Shown piece by piece: positions 7,996 to 15,971 of a stretch of DNA of 57,147 nucleotides. The stretch comes from Fimbriimonadaceae bacterium (GTDB lineage Bacteria; Armatimonadota; Fimbriimonadia; Fimbriimonadales; Fimbriimonadaceae). The position numbers and the translations under genes are program-made. Every line of letters begins with the position of its first letter. Position 1 is the first letter of the stretch. Below the pieces are notes generated by a model. The model was not told the origin of the DNA, did no database searches, and was given only the letters and a program-made list of their open reading frames with translations. The stretch is from contig JAHBTC010000003.1 in assembly GCA_019638835.1 (NCBI GenBank), positions 1 to 57,147 on the forward strand, written 5' to 3'.

Positions 7996-8123
7996 CCCCT
8001 GCCTCACGTGGCGCGCTTCTTTCTTATCCTGCCGGTGGAGTCGAGAAACACCTCTCCTTCGACCCTTTGGCGCTTGGACCGAACCATTCAAGTCCCCACC
8101 CTCACGGGTACCCTCGCCAGCCG

Positions 8124-9191
8124 ATGCGCGAGCGGCTACAGGAGATCCTCGATAAGTTCGATGCGATAGAAGCCCAACTCCAAGATCCCGAAGTGGTAAT
8201 GGACCACAACGAGTTGGAACGGCTTGGTCGCGCCCGCGCCGAACTCGCCGACATCGTGGACGTAGTACGCGAATATCTCAAGGCGCAACGTGAACTGGAA
8301 GAAAGCAAGGCACTGATTGATGACCACGATATGCGAGAGATGGCCCTTCTCGAAATCGAGTCACTCACTCCTCGCATCTCCGAATACGAAGAGACGCTCA
8401 AGCGCATGCTCTTGCCTAAGGATTCCAACGATGAGAAGAACGTCATCATGGAGATTCGCGCTGCCGCCGGAGGTGATGAAGCCGCTCTGTTTGCCGCCGA
8501 ACTGTTCCGACTCTACACCCGATATGCGGAAAGAAGAGGTTGGAAAGTAGAAGTTTCCGACGTGGAAGAGATCGGTATCGGCGGGATGAGTCGCGTGGTA
8601 TTCACGATCGCGGGCGCCGGGGCCTATAGTCAACTCAAGCACGAATCCGGGGTTCATCGAGTACAACGAGTCCCCGCAACGGAGAGCCAAGGGCGCATTC
8701 ATACCAGCACCGCTACCGTCGCCGTCCTCCCCGAAGTCGAAGAAAGAGATGTCGAAATCAACGAGAAAGACCTTGAAATCAGTACATTTCGCAGCAGTAG
8801 TGCGGGAGGGCAGCACATGCAAAAAAACGAGACCGCCATCCGTATCGTGCACAAACCAAGTGGCATCGTAGTCACCTGCCAGGATGAGCGGAGCCAGCAA
8901 CAGAACAAGCTACGCGGTCTGGCAGTGCTTCGGGCCAAACTCTATGAGGCCGAGCAGGAGCGTCAGGCAAAAGAGCAAGGGGCGCTGCGCAAGGGGCAGA
9001 TTGGTTCCGGCGACCGGAGCGAGAAGATTCGGACGTACCACTTCCCGCAAGACCGCGTGACCGACCACCGGATCGGGCTGTCGCTCCACAGCATCCTGCT
9101 CTATATGGATGGCGACATTCAAAGGATGATTGACGCTCTTATCCAGGAGGAGCAGACCCGACTCTTGCTCCAGAGCGGAAACGACAGCTAA
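8124..9191 (+). CDS. prfA: Peptide chain release factor 1
   Basis: 355 residues from ATG 8124 (MRERLQEILDK), close to the usual 360; the open frame extends upstream into the tRNA and is not coding there. The stop-codon-recognition segment RVPATESQGRIHTSTAT carries the RF1-type PAT tripeptide, and the GGQ motif that triggers peptidyl-tRNA hydrolysis is in SSAGGQHMQKNETA. An N-terminal coiled-coil helical region (about residues 1-100) is also typical. RF1 terminates translation at UAA and UAG. The partner methyltransferase prmC is not adjacent here. Confidence 0.95.
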   Translation: MRERLQEILDKFDAIEAQLQDPEVVMDHNELERLGRARAELADIVDVVREYLKAQRELEESKALIDDHDMREMALLEIESLTPRISEYEETLKRMLLPKDSNDEKNVIMEIRAAAGGDEAALFAAELFRLYTRYAERRGWKVEVSDVEEIGIGGMSRVVFTIAGAGAYSQLKHESGVHRVQRVPATESQGRIHTSTATVAVLPEVEERDVEINEKDLEISTFRSSSAGGQHMQKNETAIRIVHKPSGIVVTCQDERSQQQNKLRGLAVLRAKLYEAEQERQAKEQGALRKGQIGSGDRSEKIRTYHFPQDRVTDHRIGLSLHSILLYMDGDIQRMIDALIQEEQTRLLLQSGNDS

Positions 9192-9389
9192 CCAAACGAC
9201 ATCGCCGCGCCGTTTCATGCCTCAGCCCGCGCCGGGTTTAAGCTACCTGGTCTGGGTCAAATTCTCAACATGCGGAGAACACGGCAACTCTCACTCGCTG
9301 TGGCTGCGATTGTCTGCTCCAAGTAATTTTGAAACCCACGAACATCAATCCATTCAAAGCGTCCACCCTAAGAGGGCGGAGGCATTAAG

Positions 9390-9419
9390 GTAGGTTTGCC
9401 GGCTGAGTCCGGTTCCTAC
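9390..9419. terminator. Hairpin between convergent prfA and secreted orphan
   Basis: GTAGG pairs with CCTAC and, inside, GCCGG with CCGGT around a CTGAGT loop; the structure overlaps the stop codon of the minus-strand gene ending at 9416. No strong T-run follows on either strand. The 224-base gap 9192-9415 before it holds no recognisable gene. Confidence 0.4.
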
Positions 9420-10279
9420 TGGGGAACAAATCCGTTCTGTTGCAAGAACTCAAGGGGAAGAAAGGCACCGTATCCTCGGGTGGGGACCGTACCGGACAGA
9501 GTAATGACCTCGTCATTGAGTTTCACTCGGTCTGCCCCAGGATAGATTGTGACTTTGCCTCCGGCACTGGTCACATCAATCGTCGCTGGAGAGAGATTCA
9601 ATTTGGCGGGCCACTGATTACGATTTGCCAGTTCAACGACATCCAGATAGGTAGACCCTTGCTTGTCCTTTAGAATTGCGTAAGTATGTCCATTCAGGAA
9701 CAAGCTGTCCTGCTCAAACTGGCGCCCGGTGGCCTCACTCAGGTGCCACCGCATGAAAGCGACGACGAAGCTACGAAGTGGCTCCTTAGGTCCGCCAATT
9801 GTTGCACTCCTTCCTTCGGTCCTGACGGGAAACCAAATCAGGCTTGCTCTAGCACTTTGGGAATAGATTATTGGCTGAACGCTTTGATCAAATGCGCCGA
9901 AACAAGCCTCGACTTGATCTCCCGGCCTCCGTCGGGTAACTTGTCTCAACAAACGTCCGTCGCCAATCGTCAAGATCGAGCCAATTGGATTACCATCTGG
10001 CGAGCCCTTCGCCAGTGAATCGCCCGTGACAGATTCGCTCCTGCGGGGCCAAAAGAAGATGTCCTTCTCTAAAGCCTGAATCAATGGCAAGTCAAAGAAA
10101 GCGACCTCGGACTTAAAGGAGACGTCCAAGTGTTCGCTGTGCGCCATGAGCATGTCAAAAGTACCGTCCGAGCTAGCTTCATCACCTTCGCGAATAACAA
10201 ATGAGGAACTGGCGGCTAACTCTTTGAGCGGCGAGTTATAGGACGAAACAAGGAGGAAGAATGCGGCGATGTTCAGCAT
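9416..10279 (-). CDS. Secreted or membrane-anchored protein with C-terminal copper-amine-oxidase-N-like domain
   Basis: The likely start is ATG 10279 (MLNIAAFFLLVSS), two bases after the stop of the preceding gene, giving 287 residues with a short N-terminal hydrophobic segment. The central part is unrecognised. The last 60 residues (GGKVTIYPGADRVKLNDEV, then GAFLPLEFLQQNG) resemble the repeat found in copper amine oxidase N-terminal/stalk-like domains, which often act as extracellular binding modules. It is translationally coupled to the larger secreted protein upstream, so the pair probably works together at the cell surface. Function unknown. Confidence 0.55.
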   Translation of the reverse strand: MLNIAAFFLLVSSYNSPLKELAASSSFVIREGDEASSDGTFDMLMAHSEHLDVSFKSEVAFFDLPLIQALEKDIFFWPRRSESVTGDSLAKGSPDGNPIGSILTIGDGRLLRQVTRRRPGDQVEACFGAFDQSVQPIIYSQSARASLIWFPVRTEGRSATIGGPKEPLRSFVVAFMRWHLSEATGRQFEQDSLFLNGHTYAILKDKQGSTYLDVVELANRNQWPAKLNLSPATIDVTSAGGKVTIYPGADRVKLNDEVITLSGTVPTRGYGAFLPLEFLQQNGFVPQ

Positions 10280-10281
10280 GA

Positions 10282-11580
10282 CTATTCCACTCCGGCAGCA
10301 AACCATGTGGTTTCCGCCAAACCTTCTAGTGCCGGCAGCGCTCCCGGTGTGACCACTGGGAATCCAAGGCCTGATGGCACGCTCCAAGTGTCAACTCCGC
10401 TGATGAACTTTCGGTATGTCAAACCATTCATCTTCGGATCATTGAATGTCTGCCACGATCCGGACGGGTTCCAAAGCCAAGCCGGATTCATATAAGTGAA
10501 TCCAGATAGATCCTCTAGATAACCTGCCGCACCATCATTGACTGAGCCAACGCTTGTGGATTGATAATGTACTGCAAACCTGATCTGGTAGTAGTTATCG
10601 TTATTTGTAGCATCCGAGCCAACGGGACAGAAGAGGTTAGTGAAGAAGTCAATGGACTCCTCATTCTCTGACTCGATATTCTCTTGCAGTTGAACGACTC
10701 TCCCACTGGCAGAGACCCCTTGCGACTGAATCAGAATCGTTAGAAATCCATTGATGTCGTAACAATTCCCGGGGACTATTCCGTTACTCTGCCTGTCAGT
10801 CAGGAACGCCTTCAGTCTGTACTTCTGATTTGTGAAGTTCAAATAAAGCGTTGCGGTCGTTCCCAAATTATAGGCGAAGATGTGTCCAAAGTACAGACCC
10901 TGAGTCACCTCCCGAATCACATCTGCTTGGGCAGACTCTTCTTGCGCAAACGTGCACGACATGTCCAACATCTCTGTCCAGACGGGGTCCATGACTCCCG
11001 TAGGATCATCAAACGTAATGTACGCGGTCTGGAAGTTGATCTGCCCGTTCCACGGGGAGGGATTTCCGCCCGGAACTTGGACGCCAAAGTTGCCTTCAAT
11101 CCGCAAAGTACATTGGATGTGTCCTTTGGTAACAAAAGCTGGCAGTCCAGCGAAGGCCAATGTGGCAGACCCGTTCTGATTGATCGGCACATTCAGTGCA
11201 ACGTCATCCGCGCTGAGGAGCGTGTCGGGAATCGTAACCGGAGGAGGCGCACCCCAGGGAACCGCCCATGGTTCGGTATCGTGAATGTAGCGGGCGTCCT
11301 GAACGAGGATCACGCCCTCAAAGTCATCCGTGGGATTATTGTTGTGGAAAGAGATGCTGACCGTTGCTGTGCCTCCCTTTTCGTATACGATTTTGTAAGT
11401 GACGCCCTCGACCGCGGGCAGAAGACTCGGAAATGTGTTTTTGTCCGTGGCGTCCGCGTTGCCTGTCCAGTTCGTCAAGGAAGGAACGAACGAGAGCGTA
11501 GGCGAACCGCCACCAGGCTGTGCCAGGCTTGCCGCGATCAGTCCGAGACTAAGAATGGCACATAGCAAACGGCTCTTCAT
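10282..11580 (-). CDS. Secreted protein of unknown function
   Basis: 432 residues with a clear signal peptide (MKSRLLCAILSLGLIAASLAQ) and a hydrophilic, beta-rich, asparagine- and glycine-rich mature region. Aromatic residues are common and there is no recognised catalytic motif or C-terminal sorting tail. The composition suggests a surface or matrix beta-sandwich protein. The gene is the first of a coupled pair with 9416-10279. A run of 13 G bases lies 40 bases before its start codon. I do not recognise the family. Confidence 0.6.
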   Translation of the reverse strand: MKSRLLCAILSLGLIAASLAQPGGGSPTLSFVPSLTNWTGNADATDKNTFPSLLPAVEGVTYKIVYEKGGTATVSISFHNNNPTDDFEGVILVQDARYIHDTEPWAVPWGAPPPVTIPDTLLSADDVALNVPINQNGSATLAFAGLPAFVTKGHIQCTLRIEGNFGVQVPGGNPSPWNGQINFQTAYITFDDPTGVMDPVWTEMLDMSCTFAQEESAQADVIREVTQGLYFGHIFAYNLGTTATLYLNFTNQKYRLKAFLTDRQSNGIVPGNCYDINGFLTILIQSQGVSASGRVVQLQENIESENEESIDFFTNLFCPVGSDATNNDNYYQIRFAVHYQSTSVGSVNDGAAGYLEDLSGFTYMNPAWLWNPSGSWQTFNDPKMNGLTYRKFISGVDTWSVPSGLGFPVVTPGALPALEGLAETTWFAAGVE

Positions 11581-11619
11581 GATCGGATAGTAGGCTCCGT
11601 TGTTCCAATCTTAACGCAT

Positions 11620-11632
11620 GGGGGGGGGGGGG
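11620..11632. repeat. 13-base poly-G tract upstream of secreted-protein gene
   Basis: Thirteen consecutive G on the plus strand (C on the coding strand) lie 40-52 bases before the ATG at 11580, in the short gap after the oxidoreductase gene. Homopolymers of this length slip during replication and can vary promoter spacing; they also commonly cause sequencing errors. Confidence 0.9.
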
Positions 11633-11683
11633 CTTTCGACCTATATTTGAGTCTAATTTTAAGCGGTCCGATAGAAAAGTAGG

Positions 11684-12646
11684 TTAGGGCGCAAACAACA
11701 CCGCCGCCCCGTTCTGTTCGCTACTCCGATACGCTCCTTCCGTAATCTGCTGCACGAACAGACCGCACTCCAATGGCGCGTAGACCTCCGCCTCCCCGCG
11801 CAGGGCCGCCAAGAAGTTCACCACCGGAGACTCCGCCTCGGGCCAGTTTTCGAACGTTGCCTTGGTCCCGTCCCGATACACCACCCGCACCACCTCATCT
11901 TCGATGAACACCACGCCCCGCTCGAACCAGTAGGCATGGCGTTCGTGCCAGACGTTCGCATCCCCGATCACCGAGACTTGGAGCACCGCGCCGTTATCCA
12001 GCACAGCGGTCACATACCCTTGAATATCTACTTCGGTGTCGCGGTTGTCCACCAGAGCCGAGATGCGTACGGGTCGCCGCCCCGTCGCCCACAGCGTAAC
12101 GTCCACCATATGGCTCCCGCTGTCGTGGAGCATCCCGCCGCCCGCGACGGAAAGCTTCTGTCGCCAAGTGCCCATCGTAAACTGTTTCCACGACTGCGCT
12201 AGGTGACACGTGATTGCCTGCAACTCGCCAAAAGTGTCCGCCTGCACCTGTGACCGGAGCCAACGGAATGGCCCCTGGCCATGCCTCTGATATGCTAACC
12301 CCGCCTTGAGGCCACTCGCGTCCCGGGCGGCGATCATCTGTTCCGCTTCGGTGATACTGATCGCGATTGGTTTCTCCAGCAAGACATTCGCTCTGGCAGC
12401 GAATGAATCCACGACTTGCTGACAATGGTCGGCATGCGGGCTGGCAATGAAGACTGCGTCGGGTCGCACCTCATCCAACATCGCGCGATGGTCGGCATAG
12501 TGGGGCGCAGAAACAAGCTCGGCGGTTTGCGAAAGTTGATTTGGGTCTGGGTCACAAAGGGCAACCACATTGAGGTTGGCATTCTGACGGAGGTGGTGGC
12601 GCATGATGCCGCCGCAACCGATGAGGGCGAGTCGGGGACCGGACAC
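11684..12646 (-). CDS. Gfo/Idh/MocA-family NAD(P)-dependent oxidoreductase
   Basis: 320 residues from GTG 12646. The N-terminal Rossmann fold starts with LALIGCGGIMRHH; ANVLLEKPIA near residue 95 holds the EKP motif whose lysine is catalytic in this family, and GMLHDSGSHMVDV near residue 175 supplies the conserved aspartate and histidine. Members oxidise or reduce sugars, inositols and related polyols. No sugar operon is adjacent, so the substrate cannot be named. The gene runs divergently from the metalloprotease at 12752. Confidence 0.85.
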   Translation of the reverse strand: MSGPRLALIGCGGIMRHHLRQNANLNVVALCDPDPNQLSQTAELVSAPHYADHRAMLDEVRPDAVFIASPHADHCQQVVDSFAARANVLLEKPIAISITEAEQMIAARDASGLKAGLAYQRHGQGPFRWLRSQVQADTFGELQAITCHLAQSWKQFTMGTWRQKLSVAGGGMLHDSGSHMVDVTLWATGRRPVRISALVDNRDTEVDIQGYVTAVLDNGAVLQVSVIGDANVWHERHAYWFERGVVFIEDEVVRVVYRDGTKATFENWPEAESPVVNFLAALRGEAEVYAPLECGLFVQQITEGAYRSSEQNGAAVLFAP

Positions 12647-12751
12647 ATCAAAACGTTACCTTCGGTTCACATCTCGCCAAATGGTGTGTCCACGGTTGTA
12701 ACTGATTCAATTGACAGGGAAAACCTGACGAAATCGTGGAAAGAGCGGGGT

Positions 12752-13435
12752 ATGAGCGGGCGATGGGCGATAGCATTGACGTCGGTTCTCTTGGTGGCTG
12801 GCGCGGCCCCGGCAAGCACACAAACCAAAGTTCAGCGATTTCTGAGCGATGCCGAGCAATCTCTCGCCGTTGGCGATTTGGCCCGCGCCGAAGCGCAACT
12901 GGACGCCAGTGCCCAGGGTCGCTTTCGCATCGGGATTGATTGGGAGAATCTCTCGGTCGCTGAGCAAGCACCCCTTCGCAGTGCCCTTGACGACGCCGCA
13001 ATTGCGTGGAACCAAGCGACGGGCGAAGACCTTTGGGAGATCATCGAAAGCAACGCACCGATCCGGATTCGCTTTGCTCCGCGTGCGGCATTCCATGCTC
13101 AAGCGGCCGCCGGAAGAGCTTTCTGGACTCGCAACGTGGTGGCGTTTGGCGATCAGTACGTGGCCAACCTCCGCGCCGATATCGTGATCGGTCAGACGGG
13201 CCCGGACGGACTTGCGCTGTCTCCCGCCGCGCTACGACACACGATCATGCACGAACTCGGTCATGTCTTGGGGCTAGAAGATGGGAGTACCGGTGTCATG
13301 GGTCCCCTTACGCTTTCGCGCCCGGCAACCGCGCCGAGCGATTCCGATCTCGCTTCCCTACTCGACTTGCGGCAACGTGCGCGAAACGTCCGGGTCAGCG
13401 TCGAGATGTACCGAATGTTCGCCCGCCGAACCTGA
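12752..13435 (+). CDS. Secreted matrixin-like zinc metalloprotease
   Basis: Start set at ATG 12752 (MSGRWAIALTS), which gives a good signal peptide (hydrophobic core to about residue 20) and 227 residues; the longer open frame upstream overlaps the divergent oxidoreductase gene. HELGHVLGLED near residue 170 is the HExxHxxGxx(H/D) zinc motif of metzincins, with aspartate in the third ligand position as in some M10-like proteins. Downstream GVMGP provides a Met-turn-like methionine. A short helical region precedes the catalytic domain. The substrate is unknown. Confidence 0.7.
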   Translation: MSGRWAIALTSVLLVAGAAPASTQTKVQRFLSDAEQSLAVGDLARAEAQLDASAQGRFRIGIDWENLSVAEQAPLRSALDDAAIAWNQATGEDLWEIIESNAPIRIRFAPRAAFHAQAAAGRAFWTRNVVAFGDQYVANLRADIVIGQTGPDGLALSPAALRHTIMHELGHVLGLEDGSTGVMGPLTLSRPATAPSDSDLASLLDLRQRARNVRVSVEMYRMFARRT

Positions 13436-13466
13436 TCCCCCGCTTCGCGGGTAGGGTGAAGTTCGG

Positions 13467-14282
13467 ATGCGGATCGGTCACGCCCTCAATTTGACTTTCG
13501 GGGCCGGCATCGGTGCGCTCGTTTACGGAGGACTGTTCGGGCTCCGCGACCTGAAACTCGAGCACCATCGACTCGATCTCCCGAGTTGGCCGGAAGAAAA
13601 GGATGGCTACCGGATCGCCGTTCTCGCCGACCCACATGTCCGCGACCCGTGGAGCGTCCGTCTGATGCAACGCGCGATCCTTATGGCCATTGAGTCTGAG
13701 CCGGATGTTATCTGTCTCTTAGGCGACTATATAAGTTATTGGCGGTCAGGAGCCCTAGAGTTGGTCGAAGATGCCCTTGCTCCTCTGGCGGATTGGCCCG
13801 GGCCCAAGCTCGCGGTCCCCGGAAATCACGATTCGTTTAGCGGAGATCCAAAGCGGCTTGTACCCTTGTTTGATCGGTTCGGCATCGAACTGCTGTTCAA
13901 TGAGCATCGAGTGGTAGATGGGGTGGTGTTTATCGGGCTGGAGAGTGCGTTGGAGGGAATGCCCGATCCCATGTCTGCGCTCCAGAATGCGCCGCTGGAA
14001 CATCCAGTTGTTTGCCTTTGGCACGAGCCGGATTGGGCGGATTTACTTCCAGAGGGAATCGCCCTGGCACTCTCCGGACACACCCACGGCGGACAATTTT
14101 TGACTCCGTGGGGGTGGGCACCGGGCCTACCAACAGGGGGTAAACGGTTTGTGCGCGGGTTTTTTCCGGACTTGCCAGTACCGCTTTATGTGAGTCGCGG
14201 CATTGGCACCACCGGGCCGCCTTCGAGGCTGTTTTGCCCCGGTGAAGTAACGCTTCTGCGGGTTCACGCGAGCAAAACCTAA
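13467..14282 (+). CDS. Membrane-anchored metallophosphoesterase (YkuE-like)
   Basis: 271 residues. A hydrophobic N-terminus (about residues 6-24) is followed by the calcineurin-like phosphoesterase motifs in order: ADPHVRD (D-x-H), LLGDYISY (GD), VPGNHDSF (GNHD), LWHEPD (H) and SGHTHGGQ (GHTH). All metal ligands are present. This pattern fits the YkuE/LpxG-like branch of membrane phosphoesterases, some of which act on lipid-linked UDP sugars. It lies 31 bases after the metalloprotease gene and just before the flagellar cluster. Confidence 0.82.
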   Translation: MRIGHALNLTFGAGIGALVYGGLFGLRDLKLEHHRLDLPSWPEEKDGYRIAVLADPHVRDPWSVRLMQRAILMAIESEPDVICLLGDYISYWRSGALELVEDALAPLADWPGPKLAVPGNHDSFSGDPKRLVPLFDRFGIELLFNEHRVVDGVVFIGLESALEGMPDPMSALQNAPLEHPVVCLWHEPDWADLLPEGIALALSGHTHGGQFLTPWGWAPGLPTGGKRFVRGFFPDLPVPLYVSRGIGTTGPPSRLFCPGEVTLLRVHASKT

Positions 14283-14343
14283 AGTAGATTGCAAAGTTCT
14301 TGACCTAAGGCACCCTGTTAGAAATACCGAATGACAATGCAGG

Positions 14344-15066
14344 ATGCAAAGAGGTGTTTATTCTGCCGGTTCGGCGATGATCAATGCGCAGTCCGCATTG
14401 GACATCATCGCGCAGAACCTCGCGAACGCCTCGACGACGGCTTACAAGCGCGATGGCATCGCGTTCAATGAAAGCCTGACTCGAACAATGGCGAACTACT
14501 CGGGCAACGGCCGAATCCTCGGCACGCTTGGCTCGGCGCCGGGAGTTCAAGTTCGATTTACGGACAACTCTGCGGGCCCGATCAACGCCACCGGACGTCC
14601 CCTCGACGTCGCACTTCGTGGCGAAGGTGCATTCGCGGTTCAGACCCCGACCGGCACCCAATATACGCGAGACGGTTCATTTACCCTTGATCGTCAACAA
14701 CGACTGGTGAGTTCCGACGGTTATCCCGTTCTGGATGGACGAGGGCGACCCATTGGTCCACTCACGGGAGAAGTTGAGATTGACGAAAACGCAAACGTGA
14801 TCGCCAACGGTCAAACGGTGGCTACCCTTGCGGTCTTCACCGGCAACTTTTCGAAAACTGGCGGCAACCTTTGCGCCTGCCCCAACCCCCAGGTCGTTCG
14901 CGACCCCCGTGTTTCCACGCGATCTCTCGAAGGAAGCAACGTACAAGCCGTTGACGAGATGATTGCCATGATCAAAACCCAGCGTGTGTTCGAGATGGCC
15001 CAACGCTCCGCTATCGGCCAAGACGAAATCACGCAACGACTTATCCAGACCCTGAACTCCCGCTAA
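14344..15066 (+). CDS. flgF: Flagellar basal-body rod protein FlgF-like
   Basis: 240 residues. The N-terminal helix has the rod/hook signature (ALDIIAQNLANASTTAYKRD), the central part has the GEGAFAVQT and YTRDGSFTLD motifs shared by FlgE/F/G, and the C-terminus has EGSNVQAVDEMIAMIKTQRVFEM. Proximal rod proteins assemble in the periplasm after export by the flagellar type III system. It is the first gene of the flagellar cluster and is directly followed by flgG, supporting FlgF rather than FlgG. It carries an unusual CACP motif (residues about 178-181) in the central domain. Confidence 0.85.
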   Translation: MQRGVYSAGSAMINAQSALDIIAQNLANASTTAYKRDGIAFNESLTRTMANYSGNGRILGTLGSAPGVQVRFTDNSAGPINATGRPLDVALRGEGAFAVQTPTGTQYTRDGSFTLDRQQRLVSSDGYPVLDGRGRPIGPLTGEVEIDENANVIANGQTVATLAVFTGNFSKTGGNLCACPNPQVVRDPRVSTRSLEGSNVQAVDEMIAMIKTQRVFEMAQRSAIGQDEITQRLIQTLNSR

Positions 15067-15175
15067 TCCCTGGCTCGCCGGTCGCCCTTGCTAAAGGCTG
15101 ATCGGTGAAGGGGTGGACGAGGCCAGATGCGCCGAGTCTGCGGGTCCGACCAAAAACAGATCGAGACCAAACCTT

Positions 15176-15964
15176 ATGATGAGAGCATTGAATACCGCCG
15201 GCACCGGAATGGTGGCGCAGCAGATGAACTTGGACGTCCTGGCGAACAACCTCGCCAACGTCAACACCACGGGCTTCAAATCCCAGAGGGCTGAGTTCCA
15301 AGACATCATGTACCAAACCTACCGTTCGAGCGGCGCAACAATTGGTGGCACTTTTACGGCCCCCGAATCAGCCCAGATCGGTCTTGGTTCGCGGTTTGTG
15401 GCCAGTGCCACGAGTTTCGCGCAAGGCGCACTCCAGAACGCCACTGGAACCTTTGATATGGCAATCCTTGGGAATGGTTTCTTCAAGGTTTCTCTCCCCG
15501 ATGGCTCGTTTGGCTATACGCGAGACGGATCGTTTCGCACCGACGCTAACGGCCTCGTCGTAAACCAAGACGGATACCCGCTTGAGCCAGCTATCACCGT
15601 CGAGTCGGGGACGACGGCGGTCACGATCAGCCAAGATGGCACTGTTTCCGGTACGACGCCGGGCAGTGACTCCCCCTCAACGATCGGACAGATTACAGTT
15701 TCGACTTTCCCCAATCCGGGTGGCCTGACCCGCGTTGGTCAAAACCTCTTTCGCGCAGGCGGCAACAGCGGCGACCCGTCTGATGTGGCTCCGGGGTCGC
15801 AAGGATCGGGATCCTTGGTGCAGGGTCACCTTGAGGGCTCCAATGTGCAAATCGTGGACGAGATGGTGCACATGATTACCGCTCAGCGTGCGTACGAAAT
15901 CAACTCGAAAGCGATCATGACGGCCGACGAGATGCTCTCGATCCTCAACAATCTCAAGCGGTGA
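15176..15964 (+). CDS. flgG: Flagellar distal rod protein FlgG
   Basis: 262 residues from ATG 15176 (MMRALNTAGTG), matching the usual 260; the upstream extension of the frame is ignored. Conserved FlgG features: LDVLANNLANVNTTGFKS, FQDIMYQTY, AILGNGFFKV, YTRDGSFRTD, and the C-terminal EGSNVQIVDEMVHMITAQRAYE. It forms the distal rod that passes through the P and L rings encoded downstream. It is separated by 109 bases from flgF and by only 7 bases from the following flgA-like gene. Confidence 0.95.
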   Translation: MMRALNTAGTGMVAQQMNLDVLANNLANVNTTGFKSQRAEFQDIMYQTYRSSGATIGGTFTAPESAQIGLGSRFVASATSFAQGALQNATGTFDMAILGNGFFKVSLPDGSFGYTRDGSFRTDANGLVVNQDGYPLEPAITVESGTTAVTISQDGTVSGTTPGSDSPSTIGQITVSTFPNPGGLTRVGQNLFRAGGNSGDPSDVAPGSQGSGSLVQGHLEGSNVQIVDEMVHMITAQRAYEINSKAIMTADEMLSILNNLKR

Positions 15965-15971
15965 TGACCCG

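Noticed and set aside
7965-8123. Upstream extension of the prfA frame
   Set aside because: It runs into the tRNA-Arg gene; the ATG at 8124 matches the family N-terminus.
14300-14343. Possible sigma-28 promoter (TAAG, 16 bases, ACCGAATG) before flgF
   Set aside because: Only a partial match to TAAA-N15-GCCGATAA and not repeated elsewhere in the cluster; too weak to call.
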